From assembly GCA_041687755.1 (NCBI GenBank), contig JBDNJM010000195.1:7392-71391 (forward strand): 64,000 nt of DNA. Direction: 5' to 3'. This DNA comes from JBDNJM01 sp041687755 (lineage in GTDB: Bacteria > Planctomycetota > UBA1135 > GCA-002686595). The translations under genes and the position numbers were made by a program. The notes under the pieces are model-generated. The model was not told the DNA's origin and searched no databases. It saw only the letters and a list, made by a program, of their open reading frames with translations. Of the stretch, positions 61,439 through 64,000 are shown one piece after another. Positions within the stretch are counted from its first letter, which is position 1; every line of letters starts with the position of its first letter.

Positions 61439-62788
61439 TCAGCCTTCCAAGAGTGCCGGATCGACGAGCACGACGGCCTGGGCCGGAAGCACGTGAACGG
61501 TCCCGGCATCGTCGACGGCGAACCCCTGGGCGAAGAGCGTTCGAGCTCCCTGCGGGAGCAGGGGAGTGTTGAGGGTGAACTCGAGCGGGCCCTCCGGAGA
61601 CAGTTCTCCGAGGAACAGGCCAAGCTGCGGGAGGATCAGCTGATCGATCCGAGGCCGGTCGATCGGTTCGGCGAGCGGGGCATTCGCAAGGCCGAGGAAG
61701 ACCAGGCCGGAGAAGGGCGCGCTGACCGATCCCGCGATGGGCTCGCCGGCGGCGGCAATGAACGGCAGCTGCAGTTCGAGCGGAGTGCCCGGTACGACCT
61801 GGCGGACCAGCGGCCCCTCGAGCTGGAAGACCTCGCCGGGCTCTCCATCCGGGCAGAAGGTGTCGATGCCGGAGCCCGTGCCACCTTCACCGGGAACCAG
61901 CTCGCAGTGGAAGGCCTCGACGCGCGAGGTGATCGGATCGCTCGGCGGATCGATCCTGAACACCGGGCCGCCGTCTCCGCCCGCTCCGCACTGGGGAGTC
62001 GAAGAGTACTCGGCGTGGCCATTGCCACCCCGGGCACCCGTCACGGTGCTGCCCTGCATGCGGAGTTCGCTCGAGCTGATCCGCGCGGCGGGAAAGCCGG
62101 GTGCTCCGTCGTAGGTGGACGGGGTTCCCATGCAGTATTGGTCCTTGGAACCGTTGCCGACGTACGTCCCGCCCAGCGTGCGCACCGTCGAGCGGACGGC
62201 GAGCAGGGCGGGCGAGGGTCCGTACACTTTGCAGTAGGGCACGAACGCGGATCCCTGGCCCAGGGAGTAGACATCGATCAGAACTGCGAGGTCCGAATCG
62301 ACCACCTCGACGGCGCCGGACGTGCCGAAGTTCGAGGTCTGCCTGGCGTCGACCACGCACTCGTCGATCCAGACCGGACCCGCGCAGTCCGAGATGCTGA
62401 GGCCTCGCAGGGGTCCACTGAAGTCTTGGCGCAGCCCGCCCACGACGACGGGTTCCGAGGCCGGTACGCCAGAAATGCGGAGTTCCGTGCGCAGGCCGAA
62501 GCCCTCCTCGGGATCGGTGGCGACGAGCGTGATGCCGCGCTGCACCACGATATAGATCGGGTCGTAGGGCGGGAAGCTCTCGGGTCCGTACTTGCCCGGC
62601 CGCACGAGCACGATGTCGCAGGCGGCGGCGGCGTCGATCCCGTCCTGGAGTCCGACGTAGTCTCCAGCGCCCGCCGCGTCGACAACAACGACGTCCGCGC
62701 TTGCTGAAGTCGTGCAGATCAGTGCAAGGGCGCAAGCGATTCGAGGAGCGTTGCGCGGGATTCGAGTCAAGAAGGATGTAATGACCAT
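61439..62788 (-). CDS. Secreted beta-helix protein, paralogue of the 16.2-kb gene
   Basis: This 449-residue exported protein has a signal peptide (IACALALICTTSASA). Mature sequence begins DVVVVDAAGAGDYVGLQDGI and CDIVLVRPGKYG, as in the protein at 16249-17370. Further rungs run to about residue 300 (LRGLSISDCAGPVWIDECVV). The last 130 residues are the shared beta domain with LNTPLLPQGARTLFAQGFAV. A run of Cys residues (YCMG, TPQCGAGG, FHCELV, TFCPDG) suggests disulfides outside the cell. It is convergent with the glycosidase-like gene. Confidence 0.77.
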   Translation of the reverse strand: MVITSFLTRIPRNAPRIACALALICTTSASADVVVVDAAGAGDYVGLQDGIDAAAACDIVLVRPGKYGPESFPPYDPIYIVVQRGITLVATDPEEGFGLRTELRISGVPASEPVVVGGLRQDFSGPLRGLSISDCAGPVWIDECVVDARQTSNFGTSGAVEVVDSDLAVLIDVYSLGQGSAFVPYCKVYGPSPALLAVRSTVRTLGGTYVGNGSKDQYCMGTPSTYDGAPGFPAARISSSELRMQGSTVTGARGGNGHAEYSSTPQCGAGGDGGPVFRIDPPSDPITSRVEAFHCELVPGEGGTGSGIDTFCPDGEPGEVFQLEGPLVRQVVPGTPLELQLPFIAAAGEPIAGSVSAPFSGLVFLGLANAPLAEPIDRPRIDQLILPQLGLFLGELSPEGPLEFTLNTPLLPQGARTLFAQGFAVDDAGTVHVLPAQAVVLVDPALLEG

Positions 62789-62856
62789 CCCTCTACCATA
62801 GACCTTCGCCGCCAGGGGGCCATTGGGCCTAGGGCGTAGTGGGTCGGCGCCGATGT

Positions 62857-62877
62857 GGGGGAATCGTGTCAGACACC
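62857..62877. repeat. Dispersed GGGGGAATC-GTGTCAGACAC element
   Basis: This 20-base element is the same as the left arm and centre of the inverted repeat at 56461-56480 except for A instead of T at its centre. It lies in the gap between two minus-strand genes. A related core, GTGCCAGGCAC, occurs at 63949-63959. These look like copies of a REP-type repeat. Confidence 0.55.
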
Positions 62878-62931
62878 AATCAGCGGCCCCAATCGGCGGC
62901 TCGGGGGAGCGCTAGGCCGTGCGGACGGCGA

Positions 62932-63891
62932 CTAGGCGCCCAGAGATTCCGCTAGTTCAACCTCATGGGCCGCGCGATCGAAGCCTCGGGCGTGCTGCTG
63001 GCCGGCTTGGACGGCCTCCACGAACTCGATCGGGGGGCGCCAGGCGGCGGGTCCGGGGGGGGCGCCGCGCTCGAGTTCGCGCCAGCCCTGAGCCTCTGCG
63101 ATCGACACGGCGCCCGTCGACCAGTCCCAAGTGAGTGCGCCTCCCGTCCCGATCACGTGCACGCCGTGCCCGGGCGTCGGGCGCGGGCTCCAGCCGGCTT
63201 GGACGATGCCGCGCAGGCCGCTCTCGCACTCGAACAGGGCGTCGAGAGCGTCCGGCGCGGCGTCCGCACCGTCGAAGGCGCGCTCGAGTCGGCCGTCGAG
63301 GCGCCGCAGGGGCCCGAACAGCTCGATCAAGATGCCGAGGCACAGGCCGGCGAGTAGCGGCGGACGAGTGTCGGCGCGCGCGCGCCAGACCTGGACAGGG
63401 TCGGCGTGGAGCCAGGTGTGCCCGTGGGTGGTGAGCGATGCGCGGCGCGGTTCGCCGATCAAGCCCTCCTCGAGGGCGCGGGCGAGGACCGGGCCGCCGT
63501 TGAGGAACGGCACGGGGTAGGCGTAGCCGGTGATGACGCCCTTCGCGGTCGCAAGTGCGGCCAGCTCGGCGGCGGTCGCGGAGTCGGTCGCGAGGGGAGC
63601 CTCGGAGAAGGTCGGTTTACCGGCTTCGAGGCAGGCGCGCACGACCTCCGCGCGGACCTCGGGCAGCGTCGTGACCAGAACGGCGTCCACGTCGTCGCGG
63701 GCGATCAGCTCACGCCAGTCGCCGGTGCTGAACGGAATGCGGAAGGGCTCGGCGGCGGCGCGCGCGCTCTCCTCGCTGCGGTTGGCGACGGCGGTCAGCT
63801 CGACCGAGTCCTGCAGGGCGAGGGCGGGCAGGTGCATGCCCTTGGCGAAGGCGCCGGCGCCGACGATTCCGATGCGGATGCGATCGCTCAT
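62932..63891 (-). CDS. Gfo/Idh/MocA-family protein lacking the catalytic lysine
   Basis: This 319-residue protein has an N-terminal Rossmann fold (IRIGIVGAGAFAKGMHLPAL) with the GxGxxAxG pattern for NAD(P). DDVDAVLVTTLPEVRAEVVR and ACLEAGKPTFSEAPLATDSA follow. In active members the last would contain EKP; here it is EAP, so the catalytic Lys is Ala. The C-terminal beta-sheet domain contains PVQVWRARADTRPPLLAGLC and GIVQAGWSPRPTPGHGVHVI. The His usually found near the active site is not clear. It may bind sugar and cofactor without standard redox chemistry, or may have lost function. The start at MSDRIRIGIVG is clear. Confidence 0.82.
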   Translation of the reverse strand: MSDRIRIGIVGAGAFAKGMHLPALALQDSVELTAVANRSEESARAAAEPFRIPFSTGDWRELIARDDVDAVLVTTLPEVRAEVVRACLEAGKPTFSEAPLATDSATAAELAALATAKGVITGYAYPVPFLNGGPVLARALEEGLIGEPRRASLTTHGHTWLHADPVQVWRARADTRPPLLAGLCLGILIELFGPLRRLDGRLERAFDGADAAPDALDALFECESGLRGIVQAGWSPRPTPGHGVHVIGTGGALTWDWSTGAVSIAEAQGWRELERGAPPGPAAWRPPIEFVEAVQAGQQHARGFDRAAHEVELAESLGA

Positions 63892-63946
63892 GGGCGCAGC
63901 GTAGCAGGGGGGCGGCGGGCTTCGCCTCTGGCCGGGGGGAAGGATA

Positions 63947-63960
63947 CGGTGCCAGGCACG
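63947..63960. repeat. CGGTGCCAGGCACG element
   Basis: A short inverted-repeat core GTGCC-A-GGCAC follows the last gene's start region. It resembles the GTGTC-W-GACAC cores at 56470-56480 and 62866-62876. The window ends 40 bases later, so its context is cut. Confidence 0.45.
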
Positions 63961-64000
63961 TTTTCACCGGCTTGGGAGTCATCAGCCGCTTTGCGGCTGA

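Noticed and set aside
1..64000. CRISPR arrays, tRNA, rRNA or intact insertion sequences
   Set aside because: I saw no regularly spaced repeats, no cloverleaf or conserved rRNA segments, and no transposase motifs. Small RNAs cannot be excluded by eye.

Overview
This 64 kb window is very GC-rich. Its gene content points to a large-genome bacterium of the Planctomycetota type. The clues are three sulfatase-family enzymes, many large secreted beta-rich proteins that share a poorly conserved C-terminal domain, ECF sigma factors (one fused to a membrane-anchored extension), DUF1579 and PRC-barrel proteins, and many genes on both strands with few long operons. The phylum is inferred from family content. 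No rRNA, tRNA, CRISPR array, prophage or intact insertion sequence was seen.

Layout. 0.4-6 kb: a hypothetical protein, a YbdG-type mechanosensitive channel and an ECF sigma/membrane fusion. 6-18 kb: secreted ELV-repeat and cadherin-like proteins, two sulfatase-family genes, a frameshifted glycosyltransferase-like gene and a beta-helix protein. 18-23.3 kb: an SGNH hydrolase, then a four-gene MacAB-like ABC export operon with two permeases. 23.4-30.5 kb: a two-domain universal stress protein, an ECF sigma factor with a membrane partner, a 2OG-Fe dioxygenase/sulfatase pair and two decayed genes. 30.5-40.9 kb: parvulin, M29-type aminopeptidase, VKOR-thioredoxin fusion, HIT protein, HAMP-like protein, pseudopilin, duplicated spondin/CHRD lipoprotein, frameshifted PRC-barrel gene, potassium channel and 1-Cys peroxiredoxin. 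41.5-47.5 kb: two genes interrupted by an in-frame TGA (a thioredoxin-like protein and a SelW-like protein with a CxxU motif), a TauE/SafE transporter, a sigma-54 activator, a small lipoprotein and a DUF2383 protein. 48-54 kb: a secreted NTF2-like/serine protease pair and a MoxR-DUF58-transglutaminase operon. 54-64 kb: beta-helix proteins, a DUF1579 lipoprotein, a beta-propeller-like protein, a glycosidase-like protein and a Gfo/Idh/MocA-type oxidoreductase.

The most notable signal is at 41.5-44.7 kb. At 43391-43645 (minus) an 84-codon SelW/Rdx-like gene reads as one protein only if an in-frame UGA is selenocysteine. This gives CHTU, the classical CxxU redox motif, and a SECIS-like hairpin lies at the expected distance. 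Two kilobases away a secreted thioredoxin-like protein (41562-42920) has a single in-frame UGA followed by a perfect 8-bp hairpin made partly of rare arginine codons. The SelW-like gene sits 19 bp behind a TauE/SafE transporter. Together these suggest a selenium-dependent redox locus.

A second theme is gene decay. Several genes keep coding signal across frameshifts or stops: 7.4-8.8, 10.8-11.6, 28.4-28.7, 28.9-30.5 and 38.2-39.1 kb. Remnants of a PRC-barrel gene and a peroxiredoxin lie side by side at 43.0-43.3 kb and match the intact or nearly intact copies at 38-41 kb. Many genes end in long GC-rich perfect hairpins, and these generally lack a U tract.
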